Shown: piece by piece, positions 18,134 to 26,800 of the stretch
Numbering within the stretch: the first letter of the stretch is position 1
Layout of the letters: every line of letters begins with the position of its first letter
Source of the DNA: Rhodoferax sp.
Lineage (GTDB): Bacteria; Pseudomonadota; Gammaproteobacteria; Burkholderiales; Burkholderiaceae_C
DNA length: 59,223 nt
Reading direction: 5' to 3'
Assembly: GCA_003133245.1 (NCBI GenBank)
Contig: PKWM01000016.1
Span: 1-59,223, forward strand
The notes under the pieces: model-generated
The model's input: the letters and a program-made list of their open reading frames with translations, nothing else
Database searches by the model: none
What the model was told of the DNA's origin: nothing
Translations under genes and position numbers: made by a program

Positions 18134-19251
18134 GTTTGCTGTTTTCTCCCTTGACCCTGCCGTCGCCCCGTGGTGGCCTGACCCTGGCCAATCGCATTGT
18201 GGTGGCTCCGATGTGCCAATACGCAGCGCTGGATGGTGAGGCGGGTGACTACCACCTGATGCACTGGGGCAATCTGCTCAACAGTGGTGCCGCCATGGTC
18301 ACGATTGAGGCAACGGCCGTGTTGCCCGAGGGGCGCATCACGCCAGGTTGCCTGGGGCTGTGGGACGAGCGCACCACCCGTGCGCTGGGTGATGTGCTGT
18401 ATCGAGCGCGCAAGCTCGCGCCACCCGTGCCGGTTTGCATCCAATTGGCGCACGCCGGACGCAAAGCTTCCAGCGCTCTGCCATGGAACGGCGCGCAGTT
18501 GCTCTCCCGGGCTGAAGGTGGCTGGGAAACTTTTGGCCCGTCGGCGCTGCCCCAGTTGCCCAGCGAACCAGCGCCGACCGCGCTGACCCTGGAGAAGATG
18601 GCCCAAATTCAGCAAGCCTTTGTGACAGCGGCCCAGCGGGCGCAGCGGCTGGGCATTGAGGCGATTGAGATCCACAATGCCCACGGCTATTTGTTGCATC
18701 AATTCTTGTCGCCCATCGCCAATCAGCGCGGTGATGTCTATGGCGGTAGTTTCGAGAACCGCATCCGCTTTCCGCTGGAGGTTTTCGCCGCCATGCGCCA
18801 GGCCTTTGACGGCGTGCTGGGTTTGCGTATTTCAGCGTCGGATTGGGTTGAAGGCGGCTGGGATGTCGCGCAAAGCGCCGAGTTTGCCAAGCGGCTCAAG
18901 GCGCTCGGATGCGACTTTATTCACGTCTCGTCGGGCGGCGTCTCGCCACAGCAAAAAATTGCCTTGGGTGCCGGTTACCAGCTGTCGTTTGCGCGCGCCA
19001 TCCGCGCTGCTACTGGCATGATCACTACCGCCGTCGGTTTGATCACCGAAACGCAACAGGCCGAAGCCATTTTGCAAGCCGGTGAAGCCGACCTGATCGC
19101 GCTGGCGCGTGTCTTGCTGTACCAGCCGCGCTGGCCCTGGCAAGCCGCTGCCGCGCTGGCGGGAGAGGTGGCTGCCAACCCAAGGTACTGGCGCTGCCTG
19201 CCGCGCGAGGCGCAGGCGGTGTTCGGCAAAGTGTCGGGCGGGCAGCGCTAG
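18130..19251 (+). CDS. Old Yellow Enzyme family NADH:flavin oxidoreductase (XenA/YqjM type)
   Basis: 373 residues, FMN-binding TIM barrel. The N-terminal APMCQY motif carries the Cys that tunes FMN in XenA/YqjM enzymes (C29), and HNAHGYLLHQF supplies the substrate-binding His pair. EATAVLPEGRITPGCLGLW and QLAHAGRKAS are XenA-like. These enzymes reduce activated C=C bonds, nitroaromatics and similar electrophiles with NAD(P)H. The ATG overlaps the RND pump stop by 4 bp, so pump and enzyme are made together. Confidence 0.93.
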   Translation: MSLLFSPLTLPSPRGGLTLANRIVVAPMCQYAALDGEAGDYHLMHWGNLLNSGAAMVTIEATAVLPEGRITPGCLGLWDERTTRALGDVLYRARKLAPPVPVCIQLAHAGRKASSALPWNGAQLLSRAEGGWETFGPSALPQLPSEPAPTALTLEKMAQIQQAFVTAAQRAQRLGIEAIEIHNAHGYLLHQFLSPIANQRGDVYGGSFENRIRFPLEVFAAMRQAFDGVLGLRISASDWVEGGWDVAQSAEFAKRLKALGCDFIHVSSGGVSPQQKIALGAGYQLSFARAIRAATGMITTAVGLITETQQAEAILQAGEADLIALARVLLYQPRWPWQAAAALAGEVAANPRYWRCLPREAQAVFGKVSGGQR

Positions 19252-19300
19252 AAAAATTACCGATGCATTGAGTGCCGTGCGCTGTCCGGTTTGAGTATTT

Positions 19301-20143
19301 ATGCCACCTATCGCCACCCCATCGCTTGTTGAATTGCGCAACCTGAGCTTTGGCTACGGGGAGCGCGCGGTTCTGGATGACGTTTCGCTGTGCATACCCA
19401 GGGGCAAGGTCACGGCACTCATCGGTCCGATGGGCGGCGGCAAGACGACGACGCTGCGTTTGATGGGCGGTCAGAGTCGTGCCTGGTCGGGACAAATGCT
19501 ATTTGATGGGCAGGATATTGGCCCCATGGATCAGAAACAACTCTATGCCGTCAGGCGTCGCATGGGCGTGTTGTTTCAGTTTGGTGCCTTGTTTGCTGAC
19601 ATGAGTGTGTTTGAGAACGTTGCCTTCGCGCTGCGTGAACATACCTATTTGCCCGAATCTCTGATCCGTGACATTGTCTTGATGAAGCTCAATGCGGTGG
19701 GCCTGCGAAACGCGCGCGACCTTATGCCCAGTGAAGTGTCGGGCGGGATGGCCAAGCGCATTGGCATCGCGCGAGCGATTGCGCTGGACCCGGAACTGTT
19801 GATGTACGACGAGCCTTTTTCCGGTCTCGATCCGATCTCGCTTCGGGTCGCGGCGAACCTGATTCGTCACCTCAATGACGCCATGGGACTGACCACTATT
19901 TTTGTGTCGCATGAACTTACCCAAACCCTTGAGATTGCCGATCATGTTGTCGTTCTAGATAATGGAAAGGTCGCGTTTCAAGGTACTGCCGAGGAGGTAC
20001 GCGGCAGTGCCGATCCGCTGGTGTCCCAGTATGTGAACAAGCGCCCGGATGGTCCAATGCGGTTTCATTACCCGGCTGTCAGCATAGAAGAAGATTTTGG
20101 CATCGCCACCCATTCCTCATCAACGCCTGGTGATTCCCAGTGA
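19301..20143 (+). CDS. MlaF-like ABC transporter ATP-binding protein (orphan)
   Basis: 280 residues. Walker A is GPMGGGKT (42-49), the signature is SGGMAKR and Walker B is LLMYDEPFSGLDP. QFGALFADMSVFENVAF and REHTYLPESLIRD resemble MlaF/Ttg2A, the ATPase of retrograde phospholipid transport. The usual mlaE and mlaD genes do not follow; the next 220 bp hold only a long hairpin and possible IS debris. Either the partners are elsewhere or the operon is broken. Confidence 0.8.
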   Translation: MPPIATPSLVELRNLSFGYGERAVLDDVSLCIPRGKVTALIGPMGGGKTTTLRLMGGQSRAWSGQMLFDGQDIGPMDQKQLYAVRRRMGVLFQFGALFADMSVFENVAFALREHTYLPESLIRDIVLMKLNAVGLRNARDLMPSEVSGGMAKRIGIARAIALDPELLMYDEPFSGLDPISLRVAANLIRHLNDAMGLTTIFVSHELTQTLEIADHVVVLDNGKVAFQGTAEEVRGSADPLVSQYVNKRPDGPMRFHYPAVSIEEDFGIATHSSSTPGDSQ

Positions 20144-20215
20144 GCTGGGACGAAAAGTGTCATTGTGGATATCTCCCGAAATGATGACAGGCCAAACCCC
20201 GTTCAGCATGGAGTG

Positions 20216-20252
20216 AGGATCAGGCCGCTGAGTGCCCCAGCGGCCTGATCCT
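20216..20252 (+). terminator. Perfect 15-bp hairpin downstream of the mlaF-like gene
   Basis: AGGATCAGGCCGCTG (20216-20230), a 7-nt loop, and its exact reverse complement (20238-20252). It is very stable, but no T tract follows, so it may be a bidirectional or attenuating terminator, or the palindromic end of a lost element. Apart from this, the 220 bp between the mlaF-like gene and murU contain no gene. Confidence 0.5.
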
Positions 20253-20363
20253 GAAGGCCAGCGTACCATCTGAGCTTTCGGTCCACGACATGATGCCAAT
20301 AGACCTCGTCTTGATGAAATCAATCAATCCCAATTGCCGCTCTTGCCTGCGGGAGGGAATGTA

Positions 20364-21146
20364 ATGATGCTCGCACCCGTCGCTGCGATGCTGCTGGCTG
20401 CCGGTCGCGGCGAGCGCATGCGGCCGCTGACGGATAGCTGCCCCAAGCCGCTGCTTAAGGTGCGCGGCAAACCGCTGATGCAGTGGCATCTGGAGGCGCT
20501 GGCGCGCGGTGGTTTCGATCATGTTGTGGTCAACACAGCCTGGCTGGGTGAGCAAATTGAGCGTTCAAGTTCAAGTTCATTGCAAATCCAGTATTCGCAC
20601 GAGGGGCGCGACTTTGGCGGCGCACTGGAAACTGCGGGGGGCATTGTGCGGGCGTTGCCCCTGTTGTGCCCGACTGAGCACACTGATGCCGGTGCCGACG
20701 TGTTCTGGGTGCTGGCGGCTGATGTGTTTGTGCCCGGTTTTAAATTCACCCAGGCCGCCGTCGATCGCTTCAAGTGCAGCGGCAAGCTGGCGCACCTCTG
20801 GCTGGTGTCCAACCCGGAGCACAACGTAGCAGGTGATTTCGGTTTGGGTTTGAACGCGGGGGCGGTGCCGGGTGAGCTCTCACGTGTCGGTCTGGCGCTG
20901 AACCTGCCACCGGCCGATGCCCGGCCGCGCTACACCTACAGCACCATTGGCCTGTACCGCAAAGCGCTGTTTGAGCCGCCCTGGTGCAGCATCCCGTCGG
21001 GTAACCCGCAGGGCATGAAAGCCCCGCTGGCACCTTTGCTGCGAGCGGCGATGGACAATGCCCTGGTAACGGCCGAGTTGTATGACGGTGCCTGGACTGA
21101 TGTTGGCACGCCTGAGCGACTGGAAGTCTTAAACGCACTGAAATAA
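20364..21146 (+). CDS. murU: N-acetylmuramate alpha-1-phosphate uridylyltransferase-like protein
   Basis: 260 residues from ATG 20364, which has GGAGGG about 8 nt upstream; the open extension to 20334 has no such site. The nucleotidyltransferase signature LLAAGRGERMRPLTDSCPKPLL is near the N-terminus, the metal/sugar region is VLAADVF, and the C-terminal YDGAWTDVGTPERL is typical of MurU. MurU makes UDP-MurNAc in the peptidoglycan recycling route that bypasses de novo synthesis. The partner kinase amgK is not in this window. pepP follows within 25 bp. Confidence 0.82.
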   Translation: MMLAPVAAMLLAAGRGERMRPLTDSCPKPLLKVRGKPLMQWHLEALARGGFDHVVVNTAWLGEQIERSSSSSLQIQYSHEGRDFGGALETAGGIVRALPLLCPTEHTDAGADVFWVLAADVFVPGFKFTQAAVDRFKCSGKLAHLWLVSNPEHNVAGDFGLGLNAGAVPGELSRVGLALNLPPADARPRYTYSTIGLYRKALFEPPWCSIPSGNPQGMKAPLAPLLRAAMDNALVTAELYDGAWTDVGTPERLEVLNALK

Positions 21147-21169
21147 TTTGTACTGACTGGAACCAAAAC

Positions 21170-22567
21170 ATGACCCTCTCTAAAGTAGTTTCTCCCTACG
21201 CCAACCGCCGTGCTCGCCTGGCCAAGCTGATCGGACCCAAGGGCATAGCCATCGTTCCCGCTGCACCCGAGCAGCAGCGCAATCGCGACAACGATTTTTT
21301 ATTCCGGCAAGACAGTTACTTTTATTACCTGAGCGGCTTCACCGAGCCCAATGCCACTTTGGTCATCACCGGCGACGGCAAGAGCACGCTGTTTTGCCAG
21401 CCCAAGGACGTGGAGCGCGAAATCTGGAACGGCTATCGACTCGGGCCGGAGGCTGCGCCCGCTGCACTGAGGCTGGACGCAGCTTTGCCGATAGCCGATC
21501 TTGACGCCAAACTGCCCACCCTGCTCGATGGTCGCGATGCCGTCTGGTATCCGTTTGCCACGCACAAAGGGCTGGAGACGCGCATCGACGCTTGGCTGGG
21601 CAGCGTGCGCGACCGCGTGCGCTATGGCACGCTGTGTCCGCAGCAGCAACGCGACCTGTGCGGTGTGCTCGACGAAATGCGCCTCGTCAAAGATACGACC
21701 GAGCAAGCCACCATGCGCCGCGCCGCCCAGATCAGCGCTGGTGCGCACATCCGCGCCATGCAACTATCAAGCCGGATGCTGCGCGCCGGCCAGGAACTGC
21801 GCGAATACCACCTGGACGCCGAACTGCTGCACGAGTTTCGCCGCCACGGCTCGCAGTACCCGGCGTACGGCTCGATTGTTGCCGCCGGTGCCAATGCCTG
21901 TGTGTTGCACTACCGCGCAGACACTGGTTTGATACGCGATGGGGAATTGGTGCTGATCGATGCCGGTTGCGAGCTTGACGGCTACGCCAGCGACATCACC
22001 CGCAGCTTCCCGGCCAACGGCAAATTCAGTAGCGCTCAGCGTGCACTCTACGAATTGGTGCTGGCGTCACAAGAAGCGGCAATTGCGGTCACCAAAGCTG
22101 GCGCGCGCTTTACCGACCCGCACGACGCCACCGTCAAAGTGCTCGCGCAAGGCATGCTCGACCTGGGCCTGCTGGGCAAAAACAAAGTGGGTGGTCTCGA
22201 TGATGTGATCGAGAAACGCGCCTACTTCCAGTTCTACATGCACCGCACCGGACACTGGATCGGCATGGACGTGCACGATTGCGGTGCCTATACCGAGCCA
22301 TCCGAAACTGGCCGGGTGAGCGAGCGCAAAGACGCGCTCACCGGCGAGACCATCAAGGACCGCCCCGCGCGCATCCTGCAAAGCGGCATGGCACTCACGA
22401 TCGAGCCCGGCCTGTACGTGCGCCCCGCTGACGGAGTACCAGAGCAGTTCCACAACATCGGCATCCGCATTGAAGACGACGCCATCGTGACGGATAACGG
22501 CTGCGAGTTGATCAGCCGTGACGTGCCGGTGACGGTGGCCGAGATCGAGGCGCTGATGCGGGGGTGA
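21170..22567 (+). CDS. pepP: Xaa-Pro aminopeptidase (M24B)
   Basis: 465 residues. The N-terminal aminopeptidase-P domain (QQRNRDNDFLFRQDSYFYYLSG) precedes the pita-bread catalytic domain. Metal ligands are visible: DAGCELDGYASDITRSFP (two Asp), HRTGHWIGMDVHD (His), TIEPG (Glu) and RIEDD (Glu). It removes N-terminal residues preceding proline, in the cytoplasm. In many betaproteobacteria pepP is followed by ubi genes; here it is followed by a toxin-antitoxin pair. Confidence 0.95.
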   Translation: MTLSKVVSPYANRRARLAKLIGPKGIAIVPAAPEQQRNRDNDFLFRQDSYFYYLSGFTEPNATLVITGDGKSTLFCQPKDVEREIWNGYRLGPEAAPAALRLDAALPIADLDAKLPTLLDGRDAVWYPFATHKGLETRIDAWLGSVRDRVRYGTLCPQQQRDLCGVLDEMRLVKDTTEQATMRRAAQISAGAHIRAMQLSSRMLRAGQELREYHLDAELLHEFRRHGSQYPAYGSIVAAGANACVLHYRADTGLIRDGELVLIDAGCELDGYASDITRSFPANGKFSSAQRALYELVLASQEAAIAVTKAGARFTDPHDATVKVLAQGMLDLGLLGKNKVGGLDDVIEKRAYFQFYMHRTGHWIGMDVHDCGAYTEPSETGRVSERKDALTGETIKDRPARILQSGMALTIEPGLYVRPADGVPEQFHNIGIRIEDDAIVTDNGCELISRDVPVTVAEIEALMRG

Positions 22568-22613
22568 AGGTTGGCATAGAATTTGCCGCATCAATTCAAG
22601 TTTCGGAGGGTAT

Positions 22614-22820
22614 GTGAATTTTCATATTGAACATGAGCAAGAAACCGATGGGCGCTGGCTCGCCGAAGTGCCCGAGATTCCGGGCGTGCTGGCTTATGGC
22701 GCTACCAAGCAAGAAGCCGTCGGCAAGGCCCAGGCGCTGGCGCTGCGCGCCCTTGCCGAGCGAATTGAAAAGGGTGACAACCAACCCATCGGCATCAATT
22801 TCATGCTGGCCGCCGCATGA
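22614..22820 (+). CDS. HicB-type antitoxin (short form)
   Basis: 68 residues beginning with GTG and preceded by GGAGGG. The HicB partial RNase-H fold is recognisable: DGRWLAEVPEIPGVLAYGATKQEAVGKAQALALRALAERIE. It has no C-terminal DNA-binding domain, so autoregulation would need other parts. The stop overlaps the ATG of the following HicA-like toxin (ATGA). Antitoxin before toxin is the reverse of the common hicAB order but is known. Confidence 0.85.
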   Translation: MNFHIEHEQETDGRWLAEVPEIPGVLAYGATKQEAVGKAQALALRALAERIEKGDNQPIGINFMLAAA

Positions 22821-23029
22821 GTCAATGGCCCTCGGCCAAAGCCAAAAGAGTGCTGTCAGCGTTGCTCGGGATCGGGTGGCAATTGAAGCGCCAAACTGGT
22901 TCCCACCGCACCTTGGCACGGATTGGCTGGAGTGATGTGGTTTTTGCCTTTCACGACGGCGAGGAAATTGGTCCCAAGATGATGGCTCGTCTTGCCAAGC
23001 ACACTGGCCTCAAACCGGATGGCCTATAA
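22817..23029 (+). CDS. HicA-type mRNA interferase toxin
   Basis: 70 residues with the HicA/YcfA double-stranded-RNA-binding-like fold. The catalytic His lies in KRQTGSHRTLA, and MMARLAKHTGL is the C-terminal helix. HicA toxins cleave mRNA and are neutralised by HicB. Translationally coupled to the preceding antitoxin gene. Confidence 0.85.
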   Translation: MSQWPSAKAKRVLSALLGIGWQLKRQTGSHRTLARIGWSDVVFAFHDGEEIGPKMMARLAKHTGLKPDGL

Positions 23030-23065
23030 GCCGACCTGGCAAGACTTCTGCGTCCAGATGTGATC

Positions 23066-23566
23066 ATGGCGCTCATCCACAGCTTCGAGCCGATTGAAAA
23101 CCGCAACGCAGAAATTCTCATCCTTGGGAGCATGCCTGGGCGCGCCTCCCTGGCTGCCGATCAGTACTACGCGCATCCGCAAAATGTGTTTTGGCGAATC
23201 ATGTCCGAGCTGCTGCAATTTGATGCGATGGCTCCCTATAGCGTGCGGGTTGGCGCTCTGAAGTCGGCTCGAATAGCGCTTTGGGACGTGCTCCATTCCT
23301 GCTTGCGGGAGGGGAGTCTGGATTCCATGATCGAGCGTGACACCCAGATCGCCAACGACTTCCGAACGTTTTTCCGCAGCCACACCAAGATCTCGCATGT
23401 ATTTTTCAACGGTGCGAAAGCACAGGCTTGCTTCAAACGGCACATACAGGGGACTATCGAGATCGATTCTGTCAGTTACGCTCGTCTCCCATCGACCAGT
23501 CCCGCTTACGCCTCAATGTCTTTTGCCAAGAAGCTTGACGCTTGGCGGGTCCCTTTAATTCGTTAA
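23066..23566 (+). CDS. DNA-deoxyinosine/hypoxanthine glycosylase (UDG superfamily family 6)
   Basis: 166 residues from ATG 23066; a GTG two codons earlier is possible. ILGSMPGRASLAADQYYAHPQNVFWRI is the family-6 active-site region; WDVLHSCLREGSLDSMIE and LPSTSPAYASMSF are the other conserved motifs. These enzymes excise hypoxanthine, the product of adenine deamination. It lies between hicBA and the MmeI-like gene. Confidence 0.85.
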   Translation: MALIHSFEPIENRNAEILILGSMPGRASLAADQYYAHPQNVFWRIMSELLQFDAMAPYSVRVGALKSARIALWDVLHSCLREGSLDSMIERDTQIANDFRTFFRSHTKISHVFFNGAKAQACFKRHIQGTIEIDSVSYARLPSTSPAYASMSFAKKLDAWRVPLIR

Positions 23567-23733
23567 CCGTCTCAAGGGATGCGGCAGTGAAACCGAACCC
23601 TACAATTTCAAATCGAAACTTAAAACTTTGATTTGTAAGATGATTCCCCGTCAAGCAACTCTCACCCTCGAACGCCTCGCGCCTTGTCTCACAGCGCAAA
23701 CTTTGCGATCGGCTGCTACTGTGAAGATGAGAG

Positions 23734-23807
23734 TCATTGCCACAGGTCGATCCTGCGCCAGTTGCTGGCAATGAGCTTTTGGGGCTGCGGCCGGGGCTAT
23801 CATTGCC
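23734..23807. promoter_or_regulatory. Three alternating TCATTGCC(A) sites upstream of the restriction-methylation gene
   Basis: TCATTGCCA at 23734-23742, its complement TGGCAATGA at 23766-23774, and TCATTGCC at 23800-23807, spaced about 32-34 bp (three helical turns) and ending 3 bp before the ATG. This looks like an operator array. The rest of the 240-bp gap (23567-23810) has no gene. Confidence 0.4.
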
Positions 23808-23810
23808 CTG

Positions 23811-26800
23811 ATGGAACCTCTGCCTCCCGACAGCGCTGCCCAAGCCTTCATTGCCCGCTGGCGCGGTGTTGCCGCCAGCGAACTCGCCAGCGCGCAAAGT
23901 TTTGTCATCGACCTGTGCGCGCTGCTTGAAGTTGACAGACCCCATCCCACGCCCGAACAAGACTACATGTTTGAGCGCCCGGTCATTTTTCGCTACGGTG
24001 ACGGCAGCAGCAGCGCCGGACGCATTGACTGCTACAAACGCGGGCACTTTTGTCTGGAGTCCAAAAAGCTCAAGGCGGACAGCCATTCCAAGAGCTTTGA
24101 CGACGGTTTGCTGCGTGCTCGCAGTCAGGCAGAAAACTATGCCCGCGCCCTGCCTGCGGTCGAGGGTCGTCCGCCGTTTGTGCTGGTGGTCGATGTCGGC
24201 ACGGTGATCGAGGTCTATGCCGAATTCAGCCAGAGCGGCGGCACCTACACCCCGTTTCCTGACCCGCGCAGCCACCGCATCCAACTTGCTGATCTGGCCC
24301 GCCCCGAGCTGCGCGAGCGCTTGCGCAAAATCTGGCTTGCCCCTGACCAACTCAATCCGGCCCTGATCAGCGCACAGGTGACGCGCCAGGTGGCCGACCT
24401 GCTGGCGCAACTCGCAAAATCTCTTGAAACCGCCACCGTGCCTGCCGGGCAAGTGCCGAACGCTCCTGCAACCGTGGCGGCCTATCTGACCCGCTGCCTG
24501 TTCAGCATGTTTGCCGAGGACGTTGATCTGCTGCCCAAAGGCGCGTTCGCGGGTCTGCTGCAAACCCACCGCAATGACCCGGCCACCCTACAGATCATGC
24601 TGCGCAGCCTGTGGGCCGACATGGACAGTGGCGGCTTCAGCGTGGCGCTGGCCAAAAAGGTGTTGCACTTCAATGGCAAATTGTTCAAGGGCAGCAACGC
24701 TGACGGTTACAGCCTGCTTTTGCAACCGGAGCAGGTTGGCCTGCTGATCACCGCAGCCAAAGCCAATTGGCGCGAAGTAGAGCCCGCCATTTTTGGCACC
24801 TTGCTCGAGCGCGCCTTGAACCCGCTGGAGCGCCACGCGCTGGGTGCCCACTACACGCCGCGTGCTTATGTCGAGCGGCTGGTGCTGCCCACGGTGATTG
24901 AGCCTCTGCGCGCCGAGTGGGCCAACGCCCAAGCCGCCGCGCTGGTGCTGGCGCATGAAGCGGCTGCGCTGGAGGCCAACCCGCCACTGGCCAAAGGCGG
25001 CACCGATGCTGTCAGCTTTAACCGCCAACAGCTCATTGCGGATCAGCAGGCCAGTCAGCGCCACGAAGCCGCCGTGCGCGCCAAGTGGAAAGAGGCACGC
25101 GCGCAGATACGCCATTTTTATCACCGGCTGTGCTCGGTGCGTGTGCTCGACCCGGCCTGCGGCAGCGGAAACTTTTTGTACGTCACGCTGGAGCACTTGA
25201 AGCGCCTTGAAGGTGAAGTGCTCAATCAGCTCAGCGCTTTGGGTGATGCGCAAGACTCCATCACCGAGGGCTTTGAGACCGTAACGCTGCAACAGTTGCG
25301 CGGCATTGAGCTCAATGGCCGTGCCGCTGCGTTGGCTGAGCTGGTGCTGTGGATTGGCTACCTGCAATGGCACATCCGCACTCAGGGTAATGCCGCCGTG
25401 GCGGAGCCGGTGGTGCATGACTACGGCAACATTGAATGCCGCGACGCAGTGCTGGCGTGGGACGCGCAACAGCCCGCTTATGGTGCCGACGGTGCGCTGC
25501 TGACACGCTGGGACGGCGTCACTTTCAAAACGCACCCGGTCACTGGCGCACAGGTGCCCGACGAGGCGGCGCAAGTGCCGCAATGGCAGTACCTTGGGGC
25601 ACGTCAGACGGCCTGGCCGCAGGCAGATTTCATTGTAGGGAACCCGCCGTTTATTGGTGCGGCCAGTATGCGCGCCGCTTTGGGTGATGGCTATGTGCAG
25701 GCGCTGCGCAGTGTCTGGACGGCGCTGCCCGAGAGTGCGGATTTTGTGATGTATTGGTGGGCGCACGCTGCCGCTTTGGTGGCACACGGTGGGGCACAGC
25801 GCTTTGGCCTGATCACCACCAACAGTTTGCGCCAGACTTTTAACCGGCGGGTGGTGCAGATGGCGCTCGATGGGCAACTGCCCTTGCGCGCCAGTGTCTC
25901 AGGTGGCGCCGGGGCGGGATGCGCCGGGCCCCTCATACTGTCAAAGGCCCAGAAATCGGTTCCCGGCGCAGCCCACCCCGGCGCTGGTCGGCTGATGTTG
26001 CTATTTGCCATACCCGATCACCCATGGGTGGACAGCGCCGATGGTGCTGCGGTGCGAATCGCCATGACGGTGGGTGAAGCCCAGGTGCCTGAAGCCGTCG
26101 GCCGCTTGCTCAGTGTGACAGATGAACAAGCTGGCGAGCACGGCGAAGTCAACGTCACACTGAGCGAAAGAGCCGGGCTGATTCACGCGGATTTGACGGT
26201 TGGGGCTAACGTTACGGAGGCCCTAAGTCTCAGAGCCAACTGCGGCATCTCCAGCCGAGGTGTCATGCTCTTTGGATCCGGTTTCATCGTGACCCCGCAA
26301 GAAGCAAAGACCTTACACGCACCTGCGTGGCTTTCTGATTTGCCCCCTCGCCCGCTGGGAGAGGGCAGGGGTGAGGGCCAGCAGTGCACCAATACCCTCA
26401 TCCGCGACTACCGCAATGGCCGCGACCTCACGGAAACGCCGCGTGGCGTAAAGGTGATCGACACCTTTGGTCTAAGTGCGGATCAACTTCGCATCCAATA
26501 CCCGGCAATTTACCAGTGGCTGCTTGATCGCGTCAAACCAGAGCGCGACACGAATCGTGATATCCAAATACGACAAAACTGGTGGTTGCACGGTCGCGCT
26601 CGTGGCGGAATACGACTCGCGCTCGCTGGCCTGCCGCGCTATATCGCCACCGTCGAAACCGCCAAGCACCGCGTGTTCCAGTTTCTGGATGCCAGCATCC
26701 TGCCGGATAACCGACTGATTGCCATCGCGGTGGACGACGCGTTTTACCTCGGCGTGCTGTCCAGCCGCATACATGAAACCTGGGCGCTGGCAACGGGTGG

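Noticed and set aside
20120..20323. Minus-strand open frame as a transposase fragment
   Set aside because: It resembles translated noncoding IS-end sequence at best; no transposase motif is present, so it is kept only as part of a low-interest observation.
23472..24569. Minus-strand open frame opposite the glycosylase end and MmeI-like N-terminus
   Set aside because: Antisense to the conserved nuclease motif and not similar to any family.
24588..25877. Long minus-strand open frame (429 codons) inside the MmeI-like gene
   Set aside because: It is antisense to conserved methyltransferase motifs, is Gln/His/Arg-rich and has no family resemblance; a shadow of GC-rich codon usage.
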